NCBI RefSeq assembly: GCF_002878395.1
Contig: NC_061121.1
Location: forward strand, 13,606,594-13,670,593
Origin: Capsicum annuum
Lineage: Eukaryota > Streptophyta > Magnoliopsida > Solanales > Solanaceae
Reading direction: 5' to 3'
Length of the DNA stretch: 64,000 bases
Below, piece after piece: positions 22,811-34,088 of this stretch. A model generated the notes under the pieces. That model did not search any database. It saw only the letters and a program-made list of their open reading frames with translations, and was not told where the DNA came from. Every line of letters begins with the position of its first letter. The first letter of the stretch is position 1. The translations under genes were made by a program, and so were the position numbers.

Positions 22811-23949
22811 TGAGTTTTCACGTTGGGCCATTTTTAGACAGTGTTTATTTACAATTCATGAAGTATTTCAATTTATGTGTTATATATTTCGTATTATGAA
22901 TTTGGTCGAACCCCATTAATTAATTTAAACATCAATTAAAAGGCTTAATTGCTTTTTATTTCCCAAATTCATTTTGGTTTAAGGACGTAAAATGAGAGGA
23001 TTGGGCTAAAATTAAAATGATTAAGATTTGAGATGCATTCAATTAAAGATTGAATTGGAGTTGACCAACTCAAATTTATTTTTGGGATAAAATAGACAGA
23101 AGGGGTTTGACATAAAAACTTTTTGTCAAGAGTATCAAAAATTGCACATCAAAAGTTTGTACTAACCTTAGTGGTATGTTCCATCTTTTGTATGTTCCAT
23201 TTGAGCTGTGAATATTACCTGCTAAGTCTATCGCCTAACAAAATTTTGGTAACCATCAAACGACACTATTTTAGCAGAAAGTTAGACTGAGATAGCAAAG
23301 TAGATCTACAAAATAGAGTGAAATTGTGTTTGATAAAAAATTCAACCCAGAAGGCTTATATTGTTCATGTTAATGCACTAATGGTACATGATAATTAATA
23401 AAGTCTTCATGTAGTCACGTCGCATTAATTGTTGATTGAAAATATAAATGACAAATGAGCACATCAACCATTTGAAGAAGAGTAAGGCGAGTGGTATACA
23501 CAACAAAGGGAGAACCCATTGAGGGGTCTACGTACGCAAAGGATACAAAAGTCATTTCATAGGTCATTCTTGATATAGTGACAAAAAAGTCTTGACATCA
23601 ATAATTATTAAAAATGAACAAAAAATAAAGTTCAATCATAACCCGTCCACTTTAACTCACTTAATCCAAACAATACTAGAATATTGTTATTCCCTCTTAT
23701 ACCACAATTTGAGTTCCAACTCAAAGAAGCAAAAAAGTGAACTTCTTATTTTGTAGACATATATGTATGTATATATATATATATATATATTCTTCAGCAT
23801 GGAAGATATGATGACAACCTCCAAAAAATTACTGGGGCAATAAGTCATACTTACAAAGAACCTAGGAAATCTACTACTTGACCTGCTTAATCTAACCCTC
23901 TTCTTTACAAAAAAAAATAAAAAGTACTAATGCTAGATTCTTTGACTCT

Positions 23950-26900
23950 CTGCACGGGTTTAGTAGTATTCTCAAAATATCTATTATTTCTTTCCATTCA
24001 AATGTACCACCATATACATGAAGGAACTATGTTCCACCATTTTTCCGAGCTTTGCTCCCTCCTCTCTTCATCCAACAGCTAAGAAGATCCGTAATATTCT
24101 CAAATATTACCCAGGGTCCTTGAGTTAGGTTGAGGAATATGTGCCATATTCAAGAAGTGGTTATGCAATGAAGGAACAAATGACTGTTTTCTTTTTTCAT
24201 TACAGAAGAAACACCTGGAGAAAATTTGGAAGCCCCTTTTTTTCAATTTTTCCTAAGTCAAGCATGCTCTCCGACAGACCAACCATGTGAAGTACTTCAC
24301 CTTGGTTAGAATGTTACATTTCCATATTTATCTCCATGGTCCAGGAATGCCCCCTGGTTGTACCAAAAGTTCTCTTTTATAAAGTCTTTCTACTGATAAC
24401 CTCACATCTTTTTCATGTCTTCAACTTATAGTGTCTAGTTTTGCATTGCAACTAGGGAAATCATTTAGTCTCTGTAATAGCATAGCAACTCTGTCAATCT
24501 TCCAATCATTTAGGAGCCTTCTAAATGTAAGGTTTCATCCTTGAGGAAATCAGGTCTCTGCAATTGTTGCTCTAGGATTACCACAAAAAAAGAATAGTTC
24601 AGGTTATGCATCCATTAAAGGCTCTTGACCAATCTACTGGTCCTTCCAAAAGTAGATTTTGGTTCTCTTTCCCACTTTGTAGCAAATGTTATCAGAAAAT
24701 GTAGGCCACAAGTTCCTAACTTTCCTCCAATCAGAAACCCCATAAGTACTAGTAAAAGTATTGGAAACCTACTGGTCAATTTGATTATATTTACTAGTAA
24801 TAACTTCTTTTCATAAAGCATGATCTTCTTTGACGAACCTCCAAAGCCACTTTGAAAGTAAACACTTATTTTGGATCCTTAAATTATTGATACCAATCCC
24901 TCCTGATTGTTTGCTGAGTTGAGAAATTTTCCATTTGGCTAAATAAATACCTTTTCCAACCACAAGAAGTCCCTCCTCAGTTTGTCTAGTTTCTCTTCCA
25001 CCTTAACAGGCAGAGAGAAGAGTGAAATGACATATGATGGTAGTAAATTGAGGACTAAGTTGATCAGGATTGCTCTTCCTCCTAGGGATAAGTACTGTGA
25101 CTTCCAAGTAGCAAGTTTTTTCTCAGTCTTCTCCACAATACCATCCCAAATCTTCAACTCCTTATGGTTGTTGCCTAAAGGCATTCCCAGATTGGTAGTT
25201 AGGAATTTTTCTACTTTGCAACTCAAGATATTGGCTAGGCTTTGAATGTTCATAACTTTATTGACTTGAAACATACTACTTTTCCTCCAATAAATAGATA
25301 GCCCTGAAACTGCCTAAAAATTCACAAAAATCACTCTGATAAAACACACTTGATCTGCCTTTGCATCACAAAATATCACAGTATCATCAACATATAATAA
25401 TTGACAAATTTACACCTCTTCACCTGTTTGATTGCCCATACTAAACCCCTTAAGCCATCTATTTTGTATGGACACCCTCAACATGTTATTGATCCCCCTC
25501 CACGGCTAGAATAAATAGGAAAGGTGAGAGAGGGTCTCTTTGTCTTAATCCTCTTTCTAAAGGAAAAAATCTGCAGGTTCTCCATTTATCAAAATAGAGA
25601 AACTGATGATTTTGGTGCAAAAACCTATCCATTTTAGCCATTTTATCCAAATACCATATGTTTCGAAGTGTTAATGAAGAAATCCCAGTTTACATGATCA
25701 TAACCTTTTTCAATGTCAAGCTTACACATGATTCCTGGGACTTCACCTTTAAGCCTTGAGTGTACACATTCACTAGCTATTAAAGTTGTATCCATAATAT
25801 CTCCTATGAATGAAGTCCATTTTGTTCTTGCTGACTAGCTTTATAACAACCATCTTCAATCTTTCTGCCAAAAGCTTGGCAAAAACTTTATACATTCTAC
25901 CAATGAGACTTCTGGGTCTAAAGTCTCTCAATTCAAGGGCTCCAACTTTCTTAGAGATGAGGGCCACATAAGTTGTATTAGGAATTTTTTCAAACTCATG
26001 TCTCTCATGAAAATGTTTCACAACATTCATAAAGTCAACCTTCAGCAACTCCCAAAAGTTTTGGAAAAGCTCATGGGAAAACCATCAGGGCCTGGGGCCT
26101 TATCACCAATATACAACTTTATACAATTCAATACTTCAGTTTATTCACATTGTCTCTGCAACCATTCTCTTTCTTCCTCATTTATGTTATCTACCCCTTG
26201 GAAATTGAACTCTGGTCTCCACCATTCTGTTTCTTTGTATAGTTTCTAATAAAAGTTAAAAGACTTTCATTTTAATCTCTTCTGTCTCTGTATTAGAATT
26301 TCCCTCCACCATCAGAGTGTCAATAGAGTTAATTATTTTATGAATTATGGCCATCCTGTGAAAGAATTTAGTGTTCTTATCTCCCTGCTTAAGCTATTGT
26401 ATTCTCGAACTCTATCTCCAAGCTATTTCCTCTTGATTCTCAACCTCCCCAAACTTCATAGATAGATGTATTTTCTATCCCATCTCTTCTTCTGCTAGAA
26501 GTCTTAGATCCTGAATCTTCTCTAGTTTTAATAGTTGGTTCAAGATTTCCTTTTTCCTCTATTTTTAATTATTTCTAGGTGTCAATATCTATTCCTTTAA
26601 TTTTTCCTTTAACATCTTTGGTTTTGAGGCTAATTCAAAAGAACCTATACTAGTTACATTGAAGAAAAGCCACCACTCTTTGACCTTGTCAGCAAAAACC
26701 ATCCACCCCCATCCATCATTGCTCAAATTTGAAATAATTTTTTCTCAAATTTAGGTCTCCACAGTAAAAAAAATAGATTATAATTTGATCCTACTTTTCG
26801 AAACATACTTTGTTTAATCTGGGAAAAAGCCTTATCCTATTGTGAGGAGTATAAAAACCTATTTACTCTATAGGCTAACATATGCTTGTCACTTCTCCTC

Positions 26901-27600
26901 TAAGTAAAGCAACCTCCCGAGAGGGGAGGGTCAATTAATTCCATCATGTTTATCCATTCTGTAAATTCACCCATGGCCCTTGCTATTCTATGACCTTTTG
27001 ATCTTTCTTGGGTACTTTGTGACATTAAAGTCACATAAGTTACCCAAGGGCCATTAAACACTATGGATATTGAGCAACTCCTGCCAAAGTTTTTTTTTTA
27101 GTTGCGATGTCGTGGGAAGCATATACTACACTAAGGAACTATGTGAGACTCTGGTTGATGCCTTCAAGCTTAACTGTTATCACTTGATCAACAGTTTGCA
27201 CTAATTCCGTCTCCAATATCTTTTGTCCCACATTACTATAATACCTCTCCTTCTATAAATTGAATTCAAATGGCACTCCCCCATCCATCTATTTTGCCAT
27301 AATTTTCTAAAAAATTAAGCTTCAGCTTTTGTCAGTTTAGTTTCAAATAATACATATATATCATCCCCTGATGTTGAATTAATCTTCTAAGCAATCTCTT
27401 CTTACTTTCACTGTTCACCCCTCCCATATTTCAAGAAAGGATTATAACCTTTATCGAATACTATCTGTTATTATTCTCCCTCTGTTTCTAAGCTCTTCTT
27501 CTTTGAACTTCACATTGAATTCTAAGTTTATGAGTCCTTTGAGCATAGATCTCTTGGAATTGGTTAAGCTGACAGTTGTGTCCCTTTGCCTCAATTTTTC
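23950..27600 (-). pseudogene. LINE ORF2 remnant (endonuclease + reverse transcriptase)
   Basis: The endonuclease N-terminus is near 27450 (MGGVNSESKKRLLRRLI). Its C-terminal part is at about 27040-26850 (HRIARAMGEFTEWINMMELI, then a 'LSGGCFT' block). Reverse transcriptase spans about 26080-24940: ISKKVGALELRDFRPRSLIG and RMYKVFAKLLAERLK near 25930-25850, the active-site block YVDD at 25394-25383 (usually FADD in this family), then LGMPLGNNHKELKIWDGIV and KLATWKSQYLSLGGRAILI near 25190-25060. The C-terminus is worn to about 23950. Many frameshifts are present. Confidence 0.85.
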
Positions 27601-29430
27601 CCTTCACTGATCGATTATGAGAAGTAGTTCAAAATCCACTTTATCGCACCCATGGAATGCCACCCCAAACAGATGACTAATATTTAAGGTGTTGGAGTGA
27701 ACCCAAAGAGATGCTTTGTCTTTTATTTCTTTCTTTGAGAGAGGGTCATTAATTTGTAGTGGTATGGGGTCATCATCAAAGTTTGTCCTTTGCTGAATTG
27801 AACATTGCCCTTGGAAAAATACTTCCCTATATGAAGAGTTAAAGTGCCTTTCTCCCCCCTCATTCCTCACAATTATTTATCTATAATCCTTCTTCTTCGA
27901 CTGTAACTTTCTCTTGTCCTTCAATGACCTCAAACTCCCAGAAAAAGTAAGATCGAGTAGTCTTGTACTCATTCCCATCTCCTTCAAGGAATGAGTTGGA
28001 TGAAGCTGAAGCTTCTCTCAAGAACAACCTGTCGACAAAAGGTTCTTGTTCTTTTAAAAAAGAACTCTTTGAGGATATTTATTTAAATGACTTAATTGGC
28101 CCAATTGGCCCAGGCTTTCTTTAATTAAATATAGCCCTATTTTTTGAATTAATTTTCTCACGTAGAGCATGCACCTTTTTTTCATTTTGGTTCATAGGTC
28201 TTCTTCTTTATTTTACCCGCTGTATTTATCATTGATATATTAGGTATGAGAGCTTGCAAGGTCTCCATCAAAATTCTCTCACCCCAAGGTTTAACTATCT
28301 CTTGTCAGTCCCTCGAGGCTCAAACTCTTCTCTGTTGCTTGCTCTGAACTTCATCAGAGCTTCACACTATATCGGCAAGGTAAAAGTATGGTCGCCATCA
28401 CTTACCTTGACATATGCCAGAATTTCTTACAGAGGACCTCTCACCCATAATCGCTCCTATCTCAAGTGGTTTCGGAGTTGGGTCTCCTCTTTTATTTTGG
28501 TCCACCCACCGCATTGGTTACCGATCTACTTTATCACCTCCTCCAATTAGAGTTGGAGAAGGAACCCTACGATACGGGCCCAAAACTAGTCAAATTTTTT
28601 CCATGCTGATATGGCCCTGGTCATCGGAGACCACCAGTCTAGCTTTATAAAATAATTGTTTCTCTTCAAAGTGCATATACTCTACATCTCTTCTCAATTA
28701 AAATTCAAAGGTAAATTGAGTACTATTCAAATCGAAGACCTGTATATTGAAGATGCCTTTCCAAATTTAGTGGACCTATTTCCTTAAATCATTACTTGTT
28801 GGGATCTCATCACAATCTGGAAAATGCCAACCAGGCTTCTTTTCAATGGGTCTCTCTCACCATTGTCACTGTTTAGAGGGTCGCTTGTAGTCCTCTTGTT
28901 CTTTTGGATAGCACCCCTTTAACTCCTCTTACCTTTGTTTCCCTTTGTACTCTTTTCTCCTGCATTAGCATTTACTTGTAGCTGTAAGTCTTTAATAATG
29001 AAAGACTTTACTTTTGTACAAATCATTTACTTGTAATTATAAGTCTTTAATAATGAAAGACTTTACTTTTGTTGATAACATGGTCCATCATTCATTAAAT
29101 GAGTTCTCTGGCAAAATAATGACTGATCTCTCCTCTCCCTTGATTATGATAATCAACATAAATCTCTCAAAATTATTGAACTTCAAAATGCAATAAATGT
29201 GGGTAGTTATATCTCTACACCTCCAAGTCTTGAATGATTTTTCTTTAATTTCTGAAGCCTCTTTAAATCTTTTACATACTCACCCTAAAGCAACTTTACT
29301 AAGTTGCATCCTTCTCATGTTGAGTTTGGCACTCTCTACCCACTCAAACCAAGTTTCCGAAGCAGATTGTGATTTCGTAAAGTCATAATACTTTCCTCCT
29401 AATGGAAATAGATCGAATTTTCCATCCTAA
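27601..29430 (-). pseudogene. LINE ORF1 remnant
   Basis: Near 29420 the minus strand translates as KFDLFPLGGKYYDFTKSQ followed by ETWFEWVESAKLNMRRMQLS and, further on, GEERSVIILPENSFNE near 29130-29090. This is the layout of plant LINE ORF1 proteins (DUF4283 type). The rest, down to about 27604, has one longer open stretch (27870-27607) of unrecognised sequence. Stops break the frame repeatedly. Confidence 0.65.
28973..29075. repeat. Tandem ~57-bp direct repeat inside the LINE
   Basis: The block 'aagtctttaataatgaaagactttacttttgt' occurs at about 28985-29016 and again at about 29041-29072. Each copy contains the small palindrome AAGTCTTT...AAAGACTT. It appears to be local duplication within the ORF1 part of the LINE. 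Confidence 0.75.
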
Positions 29431-29595
29431 AAATAAAGAAAATAGTGACTTGAAGGGAAAATAAAAGGAGATTGGACTCTAGTGGAAGAAATCCACCAGA
29501 TATTGGATGCCTAGGTCTAGAAGGGACCTGAAGCTTTGAATAAGGAAAAGTGCCTAGGATAAAAAAGCCTAGTCTATACCGACGACATATATGTG

Positions 29596-29653
29596 TGTGT
29601 ATGTCCAAAATTTTTATTTTGCACTAATCGTTTGCAGCCAAGAAAACTCTAAT
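29596..29653. repeat. Short continuation of unit B after the LINE
   Basis: 'gtccaaaatttttattttgc' and 'taatcgtttgcagcc' match unit A near 14210-14260 and unit C near 58870-58915. It is cut after about 58 bp by a gypsy LTR start at 29654. Confidence 0.65.
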
Positions 29654-30414
29654 TGTTTGATATGGGCACGATCACATAGATGGACTTATGAGAGTGTGTG
29701 TTGGACCCGAGACTTGGTGTGCATACAATTAAAGTGCAAAAGAGGACCTAAATGCACACCAAAATAGCCCACTACATACACTAGAGGGTCACCTCTTCAC
29801 TAAGGGGCCTTTTGGTTATTTTAACTTATATTTTGTAATAACTATATAAATAACATTGTAGGGATTCTTTCATTAGTTTTTGACATATTGAATCTTGTAT
29901 AACACAATTGAAAAACAAGTTCCCTCTCCCTTTGAGACTTTGCCAAAACTAGGTCAACATTAGAGTGTGGATTCACTATTGTTGTTATCTTGCTTGGAAT
30001 GTTGGGTGCTTGATGGATTGAGGTCCTTATTGTGTCCACCAAAGAGTGTAGGTGTTCCTATTACATTAGTTGAGGGTCTTTGTGTTTGAAACATACTTAG
30101 GTTCTTAGTGAATGTATTAGTGTATGTCACACTATCTAAAAATTTCTTTATTATAATCTTGTAGTCGTTAGTTGTGTTGTATTATTGAATCCATGTGTTG
30201 TTGTTATAATATTGTTATTGTAATCTTGTTCTTAATATTGTTGTTGTTAATCTTATTTTTTGGTGGCTGTTGTGGTGTGAAATACTCCCTCATATCTTGT
30301 ATTCTGGTTCTAGTTGTTGAATCCAAGAGGAGTCTCCATTATGTCCTCGAATCCTTGTGGTTTGTGGACTATTTTGGAGTGTGTTTTGGTACTTTCCTTG
30401 TTTGTATTGTATCA
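29654..30414 (+). repeat. 5' LTR of a gypsy element
   Basis: It begins near TGTTTGATATGGGCAC (29654; 29658 is an alternative start) and ends at ...TGTATTGTATCA (30414), two bases before a primer-site-like sequence. It is about 760 bp long. It belongs to a different family from the TGTAACACCCC LTRs elsewhere. No second LTR is present in the window. Confidence 0.6.
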
Positions 30415-30416
30415 TT

Positions 30417-30428
30417 TGGTATTATAGC
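30417..30428 (+). other. Degenerate primer-binding site of the gypsy element
   Basis: TGGTATTATAGC differs at two positions from the initiator-Met tRNA complement TGGTATCAGAGC. Its position two bases after the LTR end supports the call. Confidence 0.55.
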
Positions 30429-31570
30429 TTGAGATTGATTTTTTACCAACAAAATCAATCTTGGGCTTAGCACTTGAAAAATTCAAAAAAAAAAAAGAGA
30501 AGTGCTCTTGTTGTATCCTTGGACGAGAACTTGAAATTCTTGTTGTTGTTGTTGTCTTGGCCGAAAAACTTGAGTCTAGGTCTAGAATTTATTTTGTTTG
30601 ATTCATTGTTTCTAGTGTTATCCTTGTTCCTAACTAGCATGTTGAGTCTAGATCTAGATTTGAGCTTAAATTGTTGAGGTTGTTGTTGTGAACAACATAA
30701 TGGTTGTGTGTTGATGTTATTGTTCTTGGCTATGTGGTGATCTTGTTGTGGATTTGGTTGGACGGTGGTCGATATTTTTTTTGTTCTTGAAAGGTTGTTG
30801 TTGTGTTCTTTTTGTTCTTTTCTCCTTTCATCTCTTGTTAAAACACAAAGTGAATATTAGATCTACAAAGGTGAAAGACCAAGTTGTAGTACTTGTTGGT
30901 GAAAGAACTTGATCACGTCACTCAAAATACTTGACAACCACTTTTCACCTACTTTCCATGATTTAATGACCTTATTTCAACAAGAAAGTACAAAGAAGGT
31001 CAAGTCTTGCTTTTGAATTTGAAAAAAGAATCTCCAAGACCAGATTTCCCTCCATTAATCAAATCCACCATTTCCAAATTGTAAACTTGGTCAAGACTTG
31101 AAATTGGAAGGTAAAATTTGACAAAATCGTGGCCAATAGTGGACTGCCACATCACTAATTTACTATTCATGCAACATATTTAAGCTCAAATTTTTAGATT
31201 CTTAGTTTCATTTTATTGTTCCTTAGTTGCGTTTGTTGATTCGAACACTAATTGACAAGCTAGTAAACTCCTACTAGATTGTAAGTTAGCTTTGTGTCCA
31301 TTTGTTAGTGTTAAGCCTTATTTGTGTGTTTTTATCATTTTTAAACCGTTGATTAATTCTTGACCCACGTCCTACAAGATTTTTTTGAGTTTCAAAACAA
31401 AATTCTAATCCATACAAGAGTAGACTCAATCCTAAACTCCTCATGGATTCCTTAGCTGGTTTACAACACTTGTGAAGCTACGAGTGAGGTAATCAAAGTG
31501 TGAGAGTGTGGCGAGGTTATTTTTTAGCTAACTTGTTGTTTTTTATAGGTGTTTTCTTAGGTACATTGCA

Positions 31571-32683
31571 ATGACGGGAACGACCTCCCAAAAGTTGGGC
31601 AACAATGATACCAATATCCTCATGTCTTCGGTGAAAGGGGATGTAACATCATTGAAAGGGGAAGTGACAACAAAGAGTGGGAGGTTGGAACATGTGGAGA
31701 GTCAAAGGAAATCCTGCCCTACTATTCCTCAATACTACCATGTTTCTTAGAGTGGACATGACCAAAACACTTCCGCTACCATTTCCTCCAAAACCTCACA
31801 GCAAATGGTCAATCCACCAAGATTACCACCACATGCTTCCCAAAGTCAAGAGTTTGATAGACCAACCCACCCTCCACTTTTCCAAGTCCAACAAGAAGGA
31901 TTTGGAACCCAAATACCAACACCAAACCTGATCCTTCCACTGAACCAAAGGCCTCACATTCCAATCCAAACTCCACTAAACCAAAGGCCTTACTTTCCAC
32001 CACATCCAAATCCACTAAATCCAAATCAACCTAACCGTGTAGAGGGATATGGTAGGGAGGAACAACATGGGGGTTATGGAGCTTATAGTGATGTTTACTT
32101 GAGGGAAGAAAAGGTGAGGGGTAGGCATGTAAATATAGGCCGAGAGGTGAGGGATGGCTACCAAATTTGAGAGCTAGGCATCAATTACATCAAAGTTAGT
32201 CTTCCAATCTTCAAGGGTGAGAGTGATCACAAGGCATATATTACTTGGGAATCCTCTTGTGACAAGATATTCAAAGTGAATGATCTAACTGGAGTGAAGA
32301 AGAGTTGTTATGTAATCGCTCACTTTGAGGGGTATGCAAACACGTGGTGGGAGTATGTAATGTGGTTTGTCAATATATTGATTGATGGGAAGCCACCTCC
32401 ATAGTTTAGATTGAGGTACCTTATACGTCAAAGGTACATACCCGAGGGCTACAAACATGAGCTTCTTTCCAAGTTGTATAACTTGAGGCAAGGAAACAAA
32501 AGTGTCATGGCATACTATGACGAGTTTCAACAATTGATGTTAAAGCTTGATCATCGAGGGGAACGTGTGATCCATGACATTATACGATTCAAGGTTGGGT
32601 TGAATAGATACATAGCTTCTCGCATGACCCTCCACAAGTTTGACACCATCGATGGTATCTTCCAAGTGTCATTGGAAGTTTGA
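31571..32683 (+). pseudogene. Ty3/gypsy gag pseudogene, one frame with internal stops
   Basis: A single forward frame runs from ATG 31571 to the terminal TGA at 32683, interrupted by three in-frame stops (about 31748, 32168 and 32402). The N-terminal part (about residues 60-200) is rich in Pro, Asn and Gln. The C-terminal ~170 residues match the retrotransposon gag domain: SLPIFKGESDHKAYITWES, YVIAHFEGYANTWWE and RYIPEGYKHELLSKLYNLRQGNKSV, with 'MAYYDEFQQLML' following. There are no frameshifts, only point nonsense changes. Protease, RT and integrase are missing; the element is cut at 32690 by a microsatellite and another LTR. The 30429-31570 leader holds no other frame. Confidence 0.85.
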
Positions 32684-32689
32684 TAAGAA

Positions 32690-32740
32690 AAGTCTCTCTC
32701 TGTCTCTCACACTCACTCACTCACTCACTCACATACACAC

Positions 32741-32772
<32 letters not shown>
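32690..32772. repeat. Compound microsatellite (CT)n-(CACT)n-(CA)n-(TA)n
   Basis: A run of tctctctctgtctct is followed by five or more CACT units, a short CA run and about fifteen TA units. It ends exactly where the plus-strand gypsy LTR begins (32773). A matching (TA)n tract follows that LTR at 37325-37346, suggesting insertion into a TA repeat. Confidence 0.9.
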
Positions 32773-32775
<3 letters not shown>

Positions 32776-34088
32776 AACACCCCGTATTTTCATAGCATAG
32801 TCTAAGTCCCCGCATTGAGTATTCATATATGAAATTTTTGAAACACTCATTATTTTTTAGTTTAGAACCTTCCATTGCGTAGGAAATTCAATTAGTTTTC
32901 CAACGATATAAAATTTGCCCAAATCCGATAATCGGGTAAGAAGTTATGACGATTTTAAGTTTCAGTCGCAAAACACCGTTATTTTACCCATCAGTGCGTC
33001 GTGGAGAGAGTCAAAATAGCAATTGTCAATTTCCAGTGAGGTATCACAATTTTAGCGCGCCGCGCCATAGTCCAATTTGGAATTTGACATTTTATAGTAT
33101 TGTAGCGCGATGCCACCGCGTCGCGGAGAACTTCCAGCTCCCAACCAGTGAAGGACCGCAATTTCCCCGCATCGCGCCACAGACCAATTTCTCAGTTGTC
33201 AGTTTCCAGTGACACAGGCCCAAATCAAAAAAAATTCACGAAAATCTAATATTTTGTCCAGGGTTAAAATAGTCTTATCCCATTATTTTAATCCGCCTAG
33301 ATGGATTACTTAAGCCCTAAAAATGTTTTAAAAGTTCATTCTTTATTAATTTCCCCCAAAATTCAAGATCTTTCTCTCTAAATTACAAACCCTAGCTCTC
33401 AAGAAACCAAGAGCAATCTCAAGAATTCACCCAAGAACTTCAAGAAATTCATCTGTTAAGGTATATAAGATGTTCATCCATGGATTCCTTTCATCCATAG
33501 AGCCTAAGTAACCTTTTTAATTATAAAATTATGATCTTTTTAAGTTATTTGATTTTAAATCATGATTTCATCCATTAATCTCCATGAACTTTGATTTAAT
33601 ACCATGTTTTAATGAAGTTATTGTTGTTATTAGATTCCTCATGTTTTAGCGTTATCATTTATTGAATTAAATCATGACTTTATGTTTTCCATAATAATTT
33701 CATGTCAATTATGCCGGTCCTTTAGTAATTCTATGATTATTTTAAACCATGAACTATAAGTGTTTGATAAAATGCCTACAAGAGCAATTGATTTAATAAG
33801 AGTCTTCATGCTATGTCCTTCAATTGTTTAGTGTCATGCTACTACTATTGTTTTGAGTCCTGGGGGTATTGAATATCCAAAAACATAGTTTTTTACTTAA
33901 TGTTGTCTCAGTATCTTCAGAATAGTTAGCTAAACTCAGAATAGTCTAGTATCTCAGTGTTCTTCAGTTAGGAGTAAGATTTAGCACTGAGAGAGTGTAG
34001 GGATGACAGCTTCCCCATCAGATAGGTAGAGTCTTTAGTAGTAGTCCCTATACTCCAGAACTACATAGCCAGCGTAGGATATGAGTGG
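32773..34088 (+). repeat. Plus-strand solo gypsy LTR, first part
   Basis: It begins TGTAACACCCCGTATTTT and contains the R/U5-like part with 'aaaccctagctctcaag' near 33388. It is interrupted at 34088 by a minus-strand LTR and resumes at 36453. The joined length is about 2.19 kb, matching the other family members here (2.24 and 2.36 kb). No internal coding region is attached, so it is a solo LTR. The 33040-33185 stretch is unusually GC-rich for this window (cgcgccgcgcc). Confidence 0.8.

Larger units (their letters stand above)
19003..23772. repeat. Paralogous unit B (non-coding), main part
   Basis: It aligns with unit A from 8014 onward and with unit C from about 20015. It lacks the SINEs of unit A at 8748 and 9972, the right inverted arm at 9025-9335 and the foldback element at 11923, so it represents the pre-insertion form at those sites. 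It is cut at its right end by the LINE inserted in 'gacatatatgtatgtat' (23756-23772). No shared reading frame was found. Confidence 0.8.
23773..29583 (-). mobile_element. L1-type LINE, about 5.8 kb, degenerate
   Basis: ORF1 lies at the high-coordinate end and ORF2 (endonuclease then reverse transcriptase) toward low coordinates. Near-identical flanks GACATATATGTATGT (23756) and GACATATATGTGTGT (29584) look like a target duplication of at least 15 bp. The sequence beyond 29596 ('ccaaaatttttattttgca') resumes the unit sequence that is continuous in A near 14208, which supports insertion at this point. The 3' end abuts a (TA)n tract. Stops and frameshifts abound. Confidence 0.82.

Noticed and set aside
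24615..25274. Opposite-strand open frames over the LINE as host genes
   Set aside because: The plus-strand frames are shadows of the minus-strand reverse transcriptase, whose motifs are conserved in the other reading.
30172..30432. Open frame of 86 codons rich in Leu/Ile/Cys as a membrane protein gene
   Set aside because: It lies in the LTR of the gypsy element, with composition explained by T-rich low-complexity (TTG)n sequence.
32690..32772. Coding continuation of the gypsy gag into the (CT)/(CACT)/(TA) tract
   Set aside because: A stop precedes the tract and the sequence is a compound microsatellite.
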